Shown one piece after another: positions 18,801 to 31,418 of a DNA stretch of 64,000 nt (positions within the stretch are counted from its first letter, which is position 1; every line of letters starts with the position of its first letter). The DNA is from Amanita rubescens (lineage: Eukaryota > Basidiomycota > Agaricomycetes > Agaricales > Amanitaceae). The notes under the pieces are model-generated. The model saw only the letters and a list, made by a program, of their open reading frames with translations, did not search any database and was not told where the DNA came from. The DNA lies in NCBI GenBank assembly GCA_015039365.1, contig WION01000014.1:620001-684000 (forward strand), read 5' to 3'. The translations under genes and the position numbers were made by a program.

Positions 18801-21348
18801 ATGGCCCGAGGTAGGCCTTGCAAACAGGCTCGCAACACTAAGGGTCTGCAAAATAAAGTTCGGAAAACATCCAAACTGCATGCAGACCCTGTTCCCGTGT
18901 CAGTTCCTTCTGAGAATCCATCAGAGGATGAGAGGGATGTGGGGCAGCATTTCGACAGTCTCAGATTCATGTTTGATGACGAGAATGAAGGGGATGGCAT
19001 TGATGACAATGTCGAGGAGCTGTCAAGCGATGATCTGAGTGACTGGGATGGAGATGAGCTTAGAGAGAGGCTTTACCGGCTGGCTGCGAGGGAGGGTGAT
19101 GATCCTTCAGATGAAGATTGGCTGCCATCTTGTCTGGAGAGGAAAAGGAAAAGAATGAAACACGGTTAGTTCTTGCATTCATTTTAGAATGTTTTTGACT
19201 TACAGTGACTGTTGCCGCATACAGAGAGACCGGAGGAGTACCGAAAGGGGCCAGATGTCATGAGTAAGTCGAAGCGCACTCAGCAGCGCTATCGAAAAGC
19301 CAATCGTGATCAGACGAAGTTGGATGCATTTGGCTTCAGCAAGCAGTCCAAATATCTAAATGCGGAACGCCCGTTATCAGATGGCCAGACGCAGTTGGCA
19401 GAGTGTGGATCCAAGACAATGGATGACAGTGATGGAGACGACAGCGTGCATAGGCGCCAGGTGTTGGTACCAATCCATCAAGAAAGTGTTCCAGTTGATT
19501 TGCGCATGTCATCAGATGAGTCGGAAACCGAGAATCAGCAATTGCTTGCAAGCAGTGATGATATCGGGCATCCATCGAGTGACGAATCGGATGAAGATCA
19601 GGAATTGCGAGAAGATCAGTGGGAAGCAGAGTTGGATGATTGCGTGCTGCATGGTGGCGAGATACAAAGCTGGGAGGATTTGCGAGCACAGATAAAAGCT
19701 GATTTGAAGAAGAAATCGAAGACATTACCATTATCCCATATCAATCAGCTTTTCATCATACGCAACTTTGCAACCTTGATGCTCAAGGGTTATGGTCAAA
19801 TCAGCGCGAGTCGTGAAATTGCAAATCAATGGCATGAGGGTGAAGGAATCCATTATGCCCGGCGCATCCGTGCACTTGCACGCCATTATCAAGTCTTTGA
19901 ACAGTTGCCAGTTGAGAAGCGTGGGGGTGTGAGAATGTCACGAAGCTTGCTACTAGATGAAAGGGTCCGGATTGCAGCATGCAGCTGGCTCACATCCCAG
20001 TCGAATGGAGAAGTCACTCCTCACCGGTTTCAGCATGCGCTTAATGACGACATCTTCCCGGCTCTTTTCATTACATTAAAGAAGCCACTCTGCGAACGCA
20101 CTGCACTACGCTGGCTCCTCAAGTTGGGGTGGCGCTTGACAGTGCTAAAAAAGGGGGTGTATATGGACGGGCATGAGAGAGATGATGTCGTCAAATATCG
20201 CAATGAGATTTTCCTTCCTCTCATGGAAGAATACAAGAGACGGATGAGAAAATTTGAGGGGGCTGAGCTGAAAGAGATCCCGCCAGCTCTCAAGAATGAT
20301 GAGAAGGAGATTATCCCTCAGTTTCATGATGAGAGCTGTTTCACAGCCAATGAATACAAGGCCAAGGCTTGGCTCACTGCTGGCCAGACAATCTTGCAGA
20401 AGAAGGGTTGTGGTCGGCTTATCCACGTCTCAGAATTCATCAATCCGATCACAGGGCATCTGGCAGTACATGACAAAGGGGGCAACATTACCAATGAGGC
20501 ACGAAAGATTATCTATCCAGGCTCAGGGGGAGATCCATGGTGGGACACAAACCAACTGCTCGAACAAGTCAAGCATGCAGTCAGTGTATTTGAGCGAGCT
20601 CATCCAAAATGTGTCGCTCTGTTCATCTTCGACCAATCATCTGCTCACGCATCGCTTGGGCCGGATTCATTAAAGGCCTTTGAAATGAATAAATCAGACG
20701 GTGGAAAGCAGCGCATACAACAGGATACAATTATTCCACAGTCCAACCCTATTGTGGAACATCGCGGGAAGGTTCAGAAAATGACGCTTCCAGATGGGAC
20801 ACAAAAAGGCTTAGAACGTGTGCTTACAGAATGCAGGTTTAATGTCCGTGGCTTGCGTGCTAAGTGTTCACCAGTCTGTCCAATGGAAAACACCAATTGC
20901 TGCATGGCATGTCTTCTCAGCAAACAAGAAGATTTTATGAATCAGGTCTCCATGCTTGAGACACTAATACGGAAAAGTGGACATGAGTGCATCTTCTTGC
21001 CGAAATTCCACTGTGAGTTGAATCTGATTGAAATGGTGTGTAACTCCCGCCTTTCTCTATTATAATTTATAGACTGATCACTACTACTGCTACAAGTATT
21101 GGGGATGGGCTAAATATTGGTACCGTGAAGTACCAAAGCAGAACTTCGCCGAAGCGAAGGAAATTGTTCTGAAGTACTTAGATGCCTGTCCCACTGATGT
21201 CATCCAGCGGTTTATCAACCGATCATGGCGCTTTTTGAGCACATACCAGATGGGACTCACTGGAGAAGCAGCAGCATGGGCTGTACGAAAACAGTGCCAG
21301 CATCGCCAAGTATCTAAGCCACCTGATCAGCCCGACAAAAAACTCTAA
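18801..21348 (+). CDS. DDE-superfamily transposase, three exons, about 808 aa
   Basis: Exon 1 is 18801-19164, with an intron at 19165-19224 (GTTAGT...ACAG). Exon 2 is 19225-21035. A second intron starts at 21036 and ends at 21072 or 21096; both keep the frame. The last exon ends with TAA at 21346-21348. The N-terminus is basic (MARGRPCKQARNTKG), followed by acidic Asp/Glu-rich stretches. Putative catalytic residues: D in FHDESCFTA, D in FIFDQSSAH and E in FHCELNLIEM next to YWGWAKYWYRE. This layout is typical of a large group of basidiomycete DDE transposases that are usually annotated only as hypothetical or DDE endonuclease. A Cys cluster lies near the end (CSPVCPMENTNCCMAC). No stop interrupts it, so it may be intact. 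Its last about 30 bases fall within the left arm of the palindrome. Confidence 0.8.
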
Positions 21349-24300
21349 TTAGACAGGGACGTCACATGCCCCTCCTCCATTAAAGGGGGTTTTTTGGCTA
21401 ATAGGGCTTTCATGAATAAATGTACATGATAAAAGACATAAAATTGTGCTAAGTCCACTTTCCCACATCTAAAAATGAACTCATTACCATTTCTGGAAGG
21501 TGGGGGATGTTTGTACATGTTATGACATGAGAATTTGATCACAAGTTAGGGACAAGGGCATAATTGCCTTTTTTGGTAAGATAGTCAGATTCCAAATAAG
21601 GAAAGCAATTTAGGATACCATTTTTGGAAGGTTGTCAAGGTGTTTGTACATGTTTGTACATGCTTTGACACAACAAAGTATAATTTCCTTATTTGGAAAG
21701 TGAGAAGTAGATGCCAAATAAGACAAAATAATTGATTTCAGGGTCGAATTTCCTAAAAAGGAAATGATTACGTAATTTCAGGGTCAATCAATTGTGTAGC
21801 CTTGGTCAGTGGCTTTCTAAATGTGGTTGTATGACATTATTTGGTGATGATTTCATTGAGATATTCACTGATTGATTTTCAGGGTCAAATTTCCTGAAAA
21901 GGAAATGAGTAATGTAATGTGTGCTTTAGGATCCTGTGGCGCATTTCCAAAAAAGGAAAGAGCGCACTTCGGCCTTGCCATTTTGGGAAATATCTGCTCA
22001 CTGTTGCTGGTGATGAGCAGAAAGAAATTGCAATATCTCCCTTAATACTGAATGTTTTTGTGGCGCTTTTTTGGAATATGTTCCTTATATGTATATGCAC
22101 CTATCCAGTATGTTAGAATGTAAAAAATGCAAGTGGTTTCTGTCAGAATGCAACATGTCTTGCTCACTGTTGTTGACAGTGAGGAGCAACAAATGACAAT
22201 ATCTCCATCAATACTGGCTATTTGTGTGGCGCTTTTTTGGTATGTCCCCATTAGGGATATAAGAAGGTATTTGGTATGTCAGAATACAAATAGTATGTAC
22301 CAATCAGCCACAAATAAAATTGATGTGCTCACTGTCTGCCACAATGAGCAGGCATATCTCCACCAAAACAAGATCTTTTTGTGGCGCTTTTTTGCATTTT
22401 GATTCCTTATCATAACAGAGTGTCATTCAGGGTATCTGGAAGCAGATTGCCCTGCTGATTAATGTGTAATTTTCAGTTTCATGATAAAAGACTGAACATG
22501 ATACAGAAAGAGTGGCTGACAACTTGACATGTCAGGAAAAATGGGACATTCCACTTGATCTTGCCTAGGGATCCCCTGTTGTGACCTTCCCAATGTTTAT
22601 CTTTGTTATGTGTGATCCCAAATCAAAAAAAGTGCCACAGAAAGATCTTGTTTTGGTGGAGATATGGCTGCTCATCATGGCAGACAGTGAGCACACCAAT
22701 TTTATTTGTGACATGATTGGTGCATACTATTTGTGGGGGTGGGCAATTCCGGCTGTCACGCGAACCATGTGTCACACGCGGCGTCACAAATCCGTGACAT
22801 TATCTGTTACAACAAGATCTAAGGTGATTCTGAGCACATTCGCCTACTTCTTTCAATACTATAGGGTAGATACATTGTAATACTACCATAATGGTCTAAA
22901 TCTGGTACTAATTATGGTAATATTGCTGCAATGCATGCATTAAAATATGACATAGTGTATGCATAGTGCTACAGATCATCTTCTGAATTACTGACATTAA
23001 TGTCAATCATCTCTTCTGGATAAGGATCACTTTAATTTACCTCCATAAATGATTTCCATGTGCCAGCATAGCACAATACTGTGTTTGCAATCATTACTGT
23101 TAATTCTCAAAGAATAGTAAGATCGAGCCACAGAGCAGTAATTAGGCTTCCTTTCAGTGACAAAAAGTGATCCCGTGATATATCCCAACAAGATGTTCAG
23201 GTCAGATTTTGTTCCCACAACCTCTGAGCTGATATCTCCCAGCATGTCCACCCAATATCTCAGCTCACAGGCCGTGGGAACAGAATCTGGCCTCAACATC
23301 TTGTTGGAATATATCAAGGGATTACTTTTTTATCACTGAAAGGAAGCCTGAAAACTGCTTCATGACTCAGATTCCATTATTCTTCAGTACCTTTGGAAAG
23401 TGTTCATAGCAGAGTGCCAGAGTGATTTTCAGGCTTTCTTTCAATGACAAGAAGTGGCCATCTTGACTGCCTCTACAAAATGTTCTGGCCAAATTCTTTT
23501 CATATAGCCTCTGGATTGAGATATCAGGGAACATAATATAATATCTCAATTCAGGGGCTGTGGGAAAGAAATCTGGCCAGAACATTTTGTAGAGGCAGTC
23601 AAGAGGGCCACTTCTTGTCATTCAAAGGAAGCCTGAAAATCACTCTGACACTCTGCAGCAAAGATTCTTTGATAAATCACTGGATTTGGCAGCAATTTTG
23701 CACAAAATGAGATATAGAATCTGATAACAGATACATAGGGTTAAGCCAAGCATATGGATATGTTAATATACATGTGTGATGTAGTTCTGTCACCTTAAAC
23801 CCAGTTCCAACAGGCTGTGGAAGCTCCAAAATCAAGATAACACCTAATCAGACCTGTGACACGACTTGTGACAGTCGTGACGATGTCACACATACCGGCA
23901 ATTGCCCACCCCCACTATTTGCATTCCGACATGCCAAATACCTTCCTATATGCCTAATAGGGACATACCAAAAAAGCACCACAGAAATAACCAGTATTGA
24001 TGGAGATATTGTCATTTGTTGCTCCTCACTGTTGACAACAGTGAGCAAGACATGTTGCATTCTGACAGAAACCACTTGCAATTTTTGCATTCTAACATGG
24101 TGGATAGGTGCATATACATATAAGGAATATGTTCCAAAAAAAGCGCCACAAAAATATCCAGTATTAAGGGAGATATTGCATTTTCTTGCTGCTCATCACC
24201 AGCAACAGTGAGCAGATATTTCCCAAAATGGCAAGGCCAAAGTGCGCTCTTTCCTTTTTTGGAAATGCGCCACAGGATCCTAAAGCACACATTACATTAC

Positions 24301-24892
24301 TCATTTCCTTTTCAGGAAATTTGACCCTGAAAATCAATCAGTGAATATCTCAATGAAATCATCACCAAATAATGTCATACAACCACATTTAGAAAGCCAC
24401 TGACCAAGGCTACACAATTGATTGACCCTGAAATTACGTAATCATTTCCTTTTTAGGAAATTCGACCCTGAAATCAATTATTTTGTCTTATTTGGCATCT
24501 ACTTCTCACTTTCCAAATAAGGAAATTATACTTTGTTGTGTCAAAGCATGTACAAACATGTACAAACACCTTGACAACCTTCCAAAAATGGTATCCTAAA
24601 TTGCTTTCCTTATTTGGAATCTGACTATCTTACCAAAAAAGGCAATTATGCCCTTGTCCCTAACTTGTGATCAAATTCTCATGTCATAACATGTACAAAC
24701 ATCCCCCACCTTCCAGAAATGGTAATGAGTTCATTTTTAGATGTGGGAAAGTGGACTTAGCACAATTTTATGTCTTTTATCATGTACATTTATTCATGAA
24801 AGCCCTATTAGCCAAAAAACCCCCTTTAATGGAGAAGGAGGGGCATGTGACGTCCCTGTCTAATTAGAGTTTTTTGTCGGGCTGATCAGGTG
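21320..24892. repeat. 3.6 kb imperfect palindrome (foldback structure)
   Basis: The left arm runs 21320 to about 22260 and the right arm from about 23925 to 24892 as its reverse complement. Small indels make the arms slip by about 20 bp. The left arm starts inside the last codons of the DDE transposase (CCACCTGATCAGCCCGAC), and the right arm ends with the complement of that same sequence, directly beside a chromovirus pol fragment. The centre is itself built of smaller inverted pairs. No gene is supported in it. It could be the terminal part of a non-autonomous element duplicated head to head, or the trace of a foldback repair event. Such a structure would give double-stranded RNA if transcribed. 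Confidence 0.85.
23147..23645. repeat. Two nested inverted repeats in the palindrome centre
   Basis: The pair 23147-23215 and 23283-23345 (core CCAACAAGATGTT versus CATCTTGTTGG) is followed by the pair 23412-23485 and 23565-23640 (core GACTGCCTCTACAAAATGTT and its complement). The two hairpins share a GGAAGCCTG-type end (or its complement) and a loop with an ATATCTCAATT-like motif, so they are probably two copies of a small foldback unit. Confidence 0.75.
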
Positions 24893-24894
24893 TA

Positions 24895-25305
24895 CGAAAA
24901 TTCTCCCCTAGACGAGAAGGACCATTCAAGATTGAGAAAATCTTAGGACCTGTCACCGCAAAATTAGAACTTCCCCCAAGATGGAAGATTCACCCCATTT
25001 TTCATGTTTCACTCTTAACACCTTATCACGAGAACGAAACACATGGTCCAAACTTTACAAGACCAACCCCAGATCTTATAGATAACAAGGAAGAATACAA
25101 AATTGAGACAATTATCTCGCACCGAAGAAAAGGAAACCAATGGCAATTTTTAGTCAAATGGAAAGGTTATCCGACATCTGACAATTCATGGGAAACCAAG
25201 GAAAACTTAGAACACTCCGAGGAGACCTTAAATGAATATAAGGAACAACATGGAATCACAGCAATTATCCCCGCTACTCGTAAACAACGAAAACGCTGCT
25301 CTTGA
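24895..25305 (+). pseudogene. pol: Chromovirus pol 3' fragment: integrase tail and chromodomain
   Basis: The frame opens at 24895 with KFSPRREGPFKIEKILGP and ends in a chromodomain (EYKIETIISHR, FLVKWKGYPTSDNSW) with TGA at 25303. The corresponding stretch of the first element's Pol is similar in order and wording. Everything upstream (protease, RT, most of integrase) is missing, cut off by the palindrome's right arm. Together with the following frames and the LTR at 29001 it forms the 3' half of a second chromovirus. Confidence 0.88.
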
Positions 25306-28300
25306 AACCATGTCCTCCCCCATTGACACCCCAGCCGCTTCAACAGTCGTCGAGGAAACTGTCCCTCCAACCCCTTCTAGAGAGGAATCACCTGCACCAT
25401 TGCCAATTCCTCCTCCCATCTGTATGTTACATTACACATCCACCGCTACAGAATGGTTCCCTATAATCCCCTCTCACGAGGAATTCATACTACGAGATGA
25501 AGATTCCTTATCTTCTGATTCATCTTATACCTTTCCACCATCAAACACTTCTACAATAGAAGAGCTAATGCGAAGTGTTACAGATATGGGGAACACTATT
25601 CTCCCTGACACCCCTGTGCCACCCGAAATGCAGGAAATGGTAGCTCAAGTATTTGCAACCAGAGATCAACTGGTTATCACCTATGCACGCGGACCACGTC
25701 CCGACACCACCCCTGCCGATATCCGAATCATGCGAGAAGGATTACTCATGTTCAATACCACCGCTTTTACCATGGGGATTCCCCCTATCGACGAAGAACT
25801 TGTCAACAACTACTTTGAAAGAGCAAGAACTGTCGCCGCCACCAACGCCACTACAGCCGCTGCCATTACTGCTGCCACCAATGCTGTTGCTGCTGAACTC
25901 GATATTGTCACCGCTAACGCCATCGCTGATGACGAAATTAATGAAAGACTCATCAACCCCATTTCAATCCCTATCGTCTTCCCAGAAGACACCCCATCGC
26001 CAAGGCCCCTCTATACTCCACTGGATTTAATGAGGGAAACCCACACTCGATCCACGAGCCCGACGCCTAGACTCCCTGCTGAAGGACCTATTCCTAGGTT
26101 CCTATTTCAACATGCCTCCACCCTTGATGATAACTTCAATGTACCTGCACCTAACATTCCCGCCGTAGACGTCATCTTGACGCATTACGCCATCCCTTCC
26201 TTCGTCGATTCAATAATTTGACAAGCCTTTTACTGAATCTGGACGCTATTTACATCCTGGACTTTTGCCAATAACTATCTGTTCATCTTGAATAGATATG
26301 TTCGCCCCGACTTGATGGCCCTCGTTAACATCATCATTAATCTTACCCGTCGGTTCCGAGAACCGCACCGTAACCGCTGGATCACCCTGATGATCTGGAA
26401 CAATATCCATTGGTTCTGTGATCTACGAGGAGATGTATACCTCGAAGAAGCAGTCCATCTTACCACTGCTGGACATTGACACCACTTCATCCAACCAATG
26501 CGACAACCCGCCTTAGATACTGGAATGGCCTGGATGCACGGACGCCCCGTATTTCCCCACACTCCTGTCATCGCTACCCTTGAATGTATTCGACAACTTA
26601 ATGACCGTCTCAACCCAATGATGGAACTTTCTCACACTGTTACCACCACCATCCCAGTATCAAACGACCCATCCACCGACATCTAACACCTCCCCGACTC
26701 TAAAAGGGATGCCCCAAGACAAGGGCACCCAACGGCCCCGTTTGAGGGTCAACTATGAACACATCGCAGACAATCCCACTGCCACGGCAGGGAATCAAAT
26801 TTTAGCTTTACTACAACGGGCAGACGTGCTCTTGTGCGGACTCCAAGACTCTCCTGGCTTTAGCAGCCAGCCCATCCAGGCCTTTTTTAGCCAGCCAGGA
26901 AGGGCGCCATGGCAGCATCTGATTCACAGGAACAGCGCGCCCGCGGGACAGGCCGGTGACCAGTCGGCGGACCAATGCTCTTCAGAGCTAAAGGGACTCG
27001 CCAAACAGGTCCAGGCCATCAACTCCAAGCTGGGGGCGCTACAGGCTCACCTGCAGAAAAAACCCAAGTCATACACAGAAGCGGCAGCCCCAAACCCTAC
27101 CCAAGGGCAGGCGGCTCAGCCCACCAAAAACCCCTGAGAACCCAACACACATGCTCGGCTGGTCCTGGTCCCCCAGGTGCTGGCCGACTCGGCAACTGAT
27201 GTCAGCGGCCTTTGCAATCTGATCAACGTGGCTTTTACCGATCCAGTCACAGTTGCTGCCAAGTCGGGTGGTACGATATCATTACCATCCATCCCGTCCA
27301 TGGTCCGCTTGTCTGCGGTGAATAGGACGGCAAAGGGCAACTATGTGCTCATCGGCGCGACAACTCACCGACGCTTTACCCTATATCAGGCCGGTATTCG
27401 AAGGAGCAGGATATCCCGTGGAGGCCTTTACAGGTACCAAATGGAGACATGTATGCATTAATGGGGTCCTGACCCCAGAGGAAGGTCCAGCATACACGCC
27501 GGGAGATATAGCGCGGCAACTAACAACAGACAACCTTTGGGCGAAACAGCTACGAATGCCGATAAAGCCTTACTGGATCCGACTGCCATCAGCCATTGAA
27601 CCAGGCCACAGGTCCACAGTGGTCCTCACGTTCGAGGATGAAGATGGCAGGGCCCAGCAAGGGGTTTTACGCCAACGGAAAGCTTTCATGTTCGGAGTCA
27701 GCTGTACCATGCGCGCATGGTCAGACAAGAAGCCGACCAGAAAGGAAGGTAAAGCGACCACCCCCGATAACCCCGCCACCTCTTCAAGTAACACGGCACG
27801 TGGTGCCAGCGGGCGCCGGACCGCACGGATGGATACGTCTTGATGTGCCTCAGTGTTACGCAACTGTAGTATAGGTGCTCTGGCTGTCTGCTCAGTCCTG
27901 TTTCGCGACAGGTTCCTTACCGCCTCCCTTTCTTTGGACTTACCTATTTCTTACAGCGGGCCCGGCTCTATGAGCTCGAGGCTTTTTAGCGGATGAAGTA
28001 TACATACCCCACGCAGATGACAAACATTGGTTAACTTGTATGATCGTATATGCCCTACCATGCGCCTAGCGCCACGGGGCCTAAACAAGGTTTTAAAAAA
28101 AAAAAAAAAAAAAAAAAACCCAATGATGACTCCTGACGGTTGGGACATGACCATACTACAACAACTACAAACGACAATTAACAATCTCGTATGGAGACAT
28201 GATCGTAACCCTCACAGACCCAACCACAGCAACGAATACCAAGACGCCACCATCATTGCACTTCAGACAGGACATACTATTGAAGGACGCGACGTCCCTA

Positions 28301-28782
28301 TCCCTGAAAACCCAATCCGCCACACTATTTTCCACCTCCACGGACCCGATCCAAGTGCCAAACAATTGGTGTCGTTCGAACCAAATAACTTAGCCTTTGA
28401 CGGAGAAGATATTCCAGGGACTCAAGGCTGTTACATGTGCGGAGGCCCGCATCATACTACCGAACACCATAGACGACGAGAAATACGTCGAGGCCCAACA
28501 CATGAAGAGACCCCTCCTCCCACCTATCCAGATGCTATAACACAGCCGCGCCCACACCATTTGAACGAATCCCTGAACAACGCATTTCTACTGCATCACC
28601 TGTTACTAGTATCGATTCCGCCCAACTCGAACAAGGTGAACCTTCCCCGCTTATCGAAAGAAGACGACGAGGAACAAATACTCGCCCTCCGGGAAACTGC
28701 TTCACTACCACTACTACCGGACCTCCACCATCACGACGAAACCTTGGAAACCGCTGAGGCCAATCCACACGAGGACAGTTGA
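25232..28782 (+). pseudogene. Post-pol ORF of second chromovirus, interrupted by TGAs and a LINE
   Basis: The frame begins at ATG 25232 (or 25250), overlapping the end of pol in the +1 frame. It runs 329 codons to a TGA at 26219, continues in the same phase past two more TGAs (near 26234 and 26477) to 26623, and after the LINE insertion resumes at 28129 to the stop at 28780. Without the insertion the frame would be about 682 codons. All internal stops are TGA. The N-terminal part is Pro/Ser/Thr-rich and includes an Ala/Thr-rich stretch; the middle is helical. Near the C-terminus is a zinc-knuckle-like CYMCGGPHHTTEHH (CX2CX4HX4H). This matches in place, and loosely in build, the 418-codon frame of the first element. 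The function is unknown; RNA or DNA binding is suggested by the knuckle. Confidence 0.6.
26624..28118 (+). mobile_element. Truncated or non-autonomous LINE-type insertion with poly(A) tail
   Basis: The insertion ends in a run of about 24 A (28095-28118) and is flanked by AACCCAATGATG at 26612-26623 and again at 28117-28128, a 12 bp target duplication. It carries an ORF1-like frame at 26709-27137 (a Gln/Ala-rich protein with AKQVQAINSKLGALQAHL coiled coil and a KKPKSYTEAAAP motif common in fungal Tad1-type ORF1) and continues after a frame change at 27343-27843 (tail SSNTARGASGRRTARMDTS). No endonuclease or reverse transcriptase is present, so it is an internally deleted or gag-only copy that must have moved with borrowed machinery. 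Positions 27846-28094 form the 3' untranslated part. Confidence 0.75.
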
Positions 28783-28799
28783 CACGACCCATCGCCACT

Positions 28800-28949
28800 A
28801 TGACCGCCTCGAATATACGAGAAGAGCGACCAACTCTTCAAGAACGCCTTACTGACAACCGCCGCCACCGCCGTCACCCCTGGCAAGGAAATGAAGACCC
28901 TTATACTTATGACAGCGACGCCGAACATAATCGTGACACACAGTCATGA
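28800..28949 (+). CDS. Small second post-pol ORF, 49 aa
   Basis: An ATG at 28800, 18 bases after the stop of the preceding frame, opens 49 codons rich in Arg, Asp and Asn, ending with TGA before the polypurine tract at about 28987. It lies in the same place as the 125-codon ORF of the first chromovirus. The sequences are not obviously alike, and it is short, so coding is uncertain. Confidence 0.3.
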   Translation: MTASNIREERPTLQERLTDNRRHRRHPWQGNEDPYTYDSDAEHNRDTQS

Positions 28950-29000
28950 GTTATTTCAATATTCGGTGAATATTGGACTTCATATGTAGGAGAAGGGCTA

Positions 29001-29409
29001 TGTTACAAACGTACGTCATGGCCTATCTTTTTCTTATCTTATCATCTATGTCATATCTCCTACGTCATTGATTGCATATGTGTTCCTTCTGGAACATTCA
29101 TCGTTTATCATATGCTATTCCATTTTATCACATGCATGTCGACTATCACATGTAAACCGTTTCATTATCACATGTATTCCTACTTACTATATTTGCGTAT
29201 ATACCTTGTACTATATAAACTACGCAAATATACAACTAGACCTCAGTCTAGTTTTAACAGTCAAAATCTGTCTCGTTATCGTGTAAGCTCCCTTGAGGAC
29301 TTATCCGATAACACTCTTATCCTTTGTTAGTTCTTAAGTGCCCGAACTCCCTTGAGGAACCTACGGTACCTAATAGGCTTGACTTATTAGTGAACGAACA
29401 AACGTAACA
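29001..29409 (+). repeat. 3' LTR of the second chromovirus
   Basis: The block begins TGTTACAAACG after a purine run (GTAGGAGAAGGG) and ends AACGTAACA, giving the inverted ends TGTTAC and GTAACA. It starts with the same ten bases as the first element's LTR. A TATA-like ACTATATAAACTACG lies near 29212 with a plausible transcription start downstream. The sequence to the right is part of another element's pol. Confidence 0.8.
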
Positions 29410-31120
29410 CACTACCTTAAAGGGACAGAAACAGTAACAGAAGTATTAACAGATCACCAAAATCTCACATACTTCCACAAACCTCAAAATCTAAACAGAA
29501 GGCAAGCCCAATGGATCATGGACCTCCAAGAATATAACTTTGTCATAAAACATTGGTCAGGAAAAACAAATACAAAAGCCAATATACTCTCTAGAAGAGT
29601 GGGACACCCAAAAGGAGAGAACGATAATGAAAACATTATCCTCCTAAAAAGAAGACGTATTTGGAAAAATTGAAATAAGAATAGATGATGAAAGTTACGA
29701 ATGGCTAAGCATTAGACAAGAAATTTGTAAAACGCACCGCCAATATTTCAATAAACAGGTCAACAAAGGGATAAAAGAAAAAGACCCCAATTTCAAATAC
29801 AACACACTTGACAAATGTTGGGAATGGAAAGGAAGGATATATGTACCAGCGAGACTGGAGATTCGGGAAAGGGTAATTCAAATGAATCATGATGCACCAA
29901 TGGCAGGAGATCCAGGAGTAGCAAAAATGTTGGAGTTAACAACAAGAGGATTTTGGTGGCCCAACATGAAATGAGATATCAAAACATACATCAAGGCATG
30001 TCATCAATGTCAGATGAACAAACCAGACTGACAACCTTGAGCGGCCCCTCTACAACCTAACAAAGCCCCATCTGAACCATGGAACATCATAAGCGTAGAC
30101 CTTATTGGACCATTAGTACCTTCAAAAGGAAAAGATATGATCCTGGTAATAGTGGATCAATTCTCAAAAAAGGCATATTTCATTCCTTGTAACACAACAA
30201 TAACATCGCAAGGAGTGGCCAACCTTTATCGAGAACATGTCTTTAAGGAACAAGGACTACCCTGAAAAGTCAGACCAAGGAACTCAATTTGTATCGGGAT
30301 TCATGAAAGGGTTATATCAAATCTTAGGAATAGAAGCAAACCCTTCAATGGCATATCACCCTCAGACAGATGGGCAAACGGAAAGAGTAAATCAAGAAGA
30401 ATACCTCCAAATGTATGTAAACAAAAAACAAGACAATTGGACCGACTGGCTTCCAATTGCTCAATTTTGTCATAACAATTGAAGACATTCTGCAACAGGA
30501 TTTTCCCCATTCATGATTACAACAGGAAGAAATCCTTTTAAAGGGACGGAAGGAGAAAAAGAAACAGCAAACCATTCAGCTGCAGAATATATTGAAAAGT
30601 TCAAAGAAACATGGAAGACAGTGAAAGAAAATCTCAAAAAAGCCGTGGAAAAGATGAAGTGCCAACATGATAAACACGTTCAACCCTCCCGAAGATATCA
30701 ACCAGGAGATCGAGTTTATCTAGATTCGTCCAAAATCAAAACAACAAGAACGTCAAAAAAATTGGATGCAAAATTCCATGGACCGTTCAAGGTAATTTCC
30801 GAGGTTGGAAGATTGGCATACAAACTAGAATTGCCACCAACATGGGGAATCCACGATGTGTTACATGAATCAAAACTTAAACCAGTTTACGAACCACAAT
30901 TCCCGGCGCAGCAGGAAAAACAACCTCGGCCACCCCCAGAGATTATCGACAGACACAAGGAATATGAAGTTGAAGCAGTGAAAGGAGTGAGAAAAACGAG
31001 ACAAGGGAAATGATTCCTTGTGAAATGGAAAGGGTTACCTGAAGAAGAAAATACATGGGAACCTGAAGAAAACATGGAAAACATGAAGAATACTATAAAA
31101 AGAACCCTTCAGCATTACAA
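29410..31120 (+). pseudogene. pol: Third chromovirus pol relic: RNase H, integrase, chromodomain
   Basis: The translation shows the end of RNase H (LTDHQNLTYFHKPQNLNRRQ), an integrase zinc finger (MNHDAPMAG, CHQCQMNKP), the catalytic core (SVDLIGPLVPSKGKD, SDQGTQF), a GPFKV linker and a chromodomain ([31 protein letters not shown]). The copy is broken by frameshifts near 29660 and 30260 and by at least five TGAs (about 29973, 30028, 30037, 30480, 31012). Most of these stand at positions where Arg (CGA) is expected from related Pol proteins. The 5' end is missing, cut by the second chromovirus. From 31120 to 31418 a short Ser/Pro-rich frame and untranslated sequence follow. Confidence 0.85.
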
Positions 31121-31418
31121 CACAATAAACCCCTTCCCCTTCCTCCACCATCATCCAACCCCCTCTGGCCCACTGACATTGACACCTCCACACCTCCTTC
31201 CCCTCTATGTTCCACACCCATGCCTGTATGGATGGGACAATCAAGCCTTCAACGAAGAATATCGACGAAAACTCAAAGGAAACTGGCAATGCTGGAAGAG
31301 CACATGCGAAGAGGTGAACTCCATATAAAACCCCAGAAACTGTCACTGTCTACACGGCGGTAGAGCCAAAACCCTCCCTTTATTGAGTCTAGGGTAAAAC
31401 CTAGCCTGGTGGGACAAC

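Noticed and set aside
28027..28128. Lys-run start of the frame at 28027
   Set aside because: The Lys run is the LINE poly(A) tail; the real protein part starts after the target duplication at 28128.
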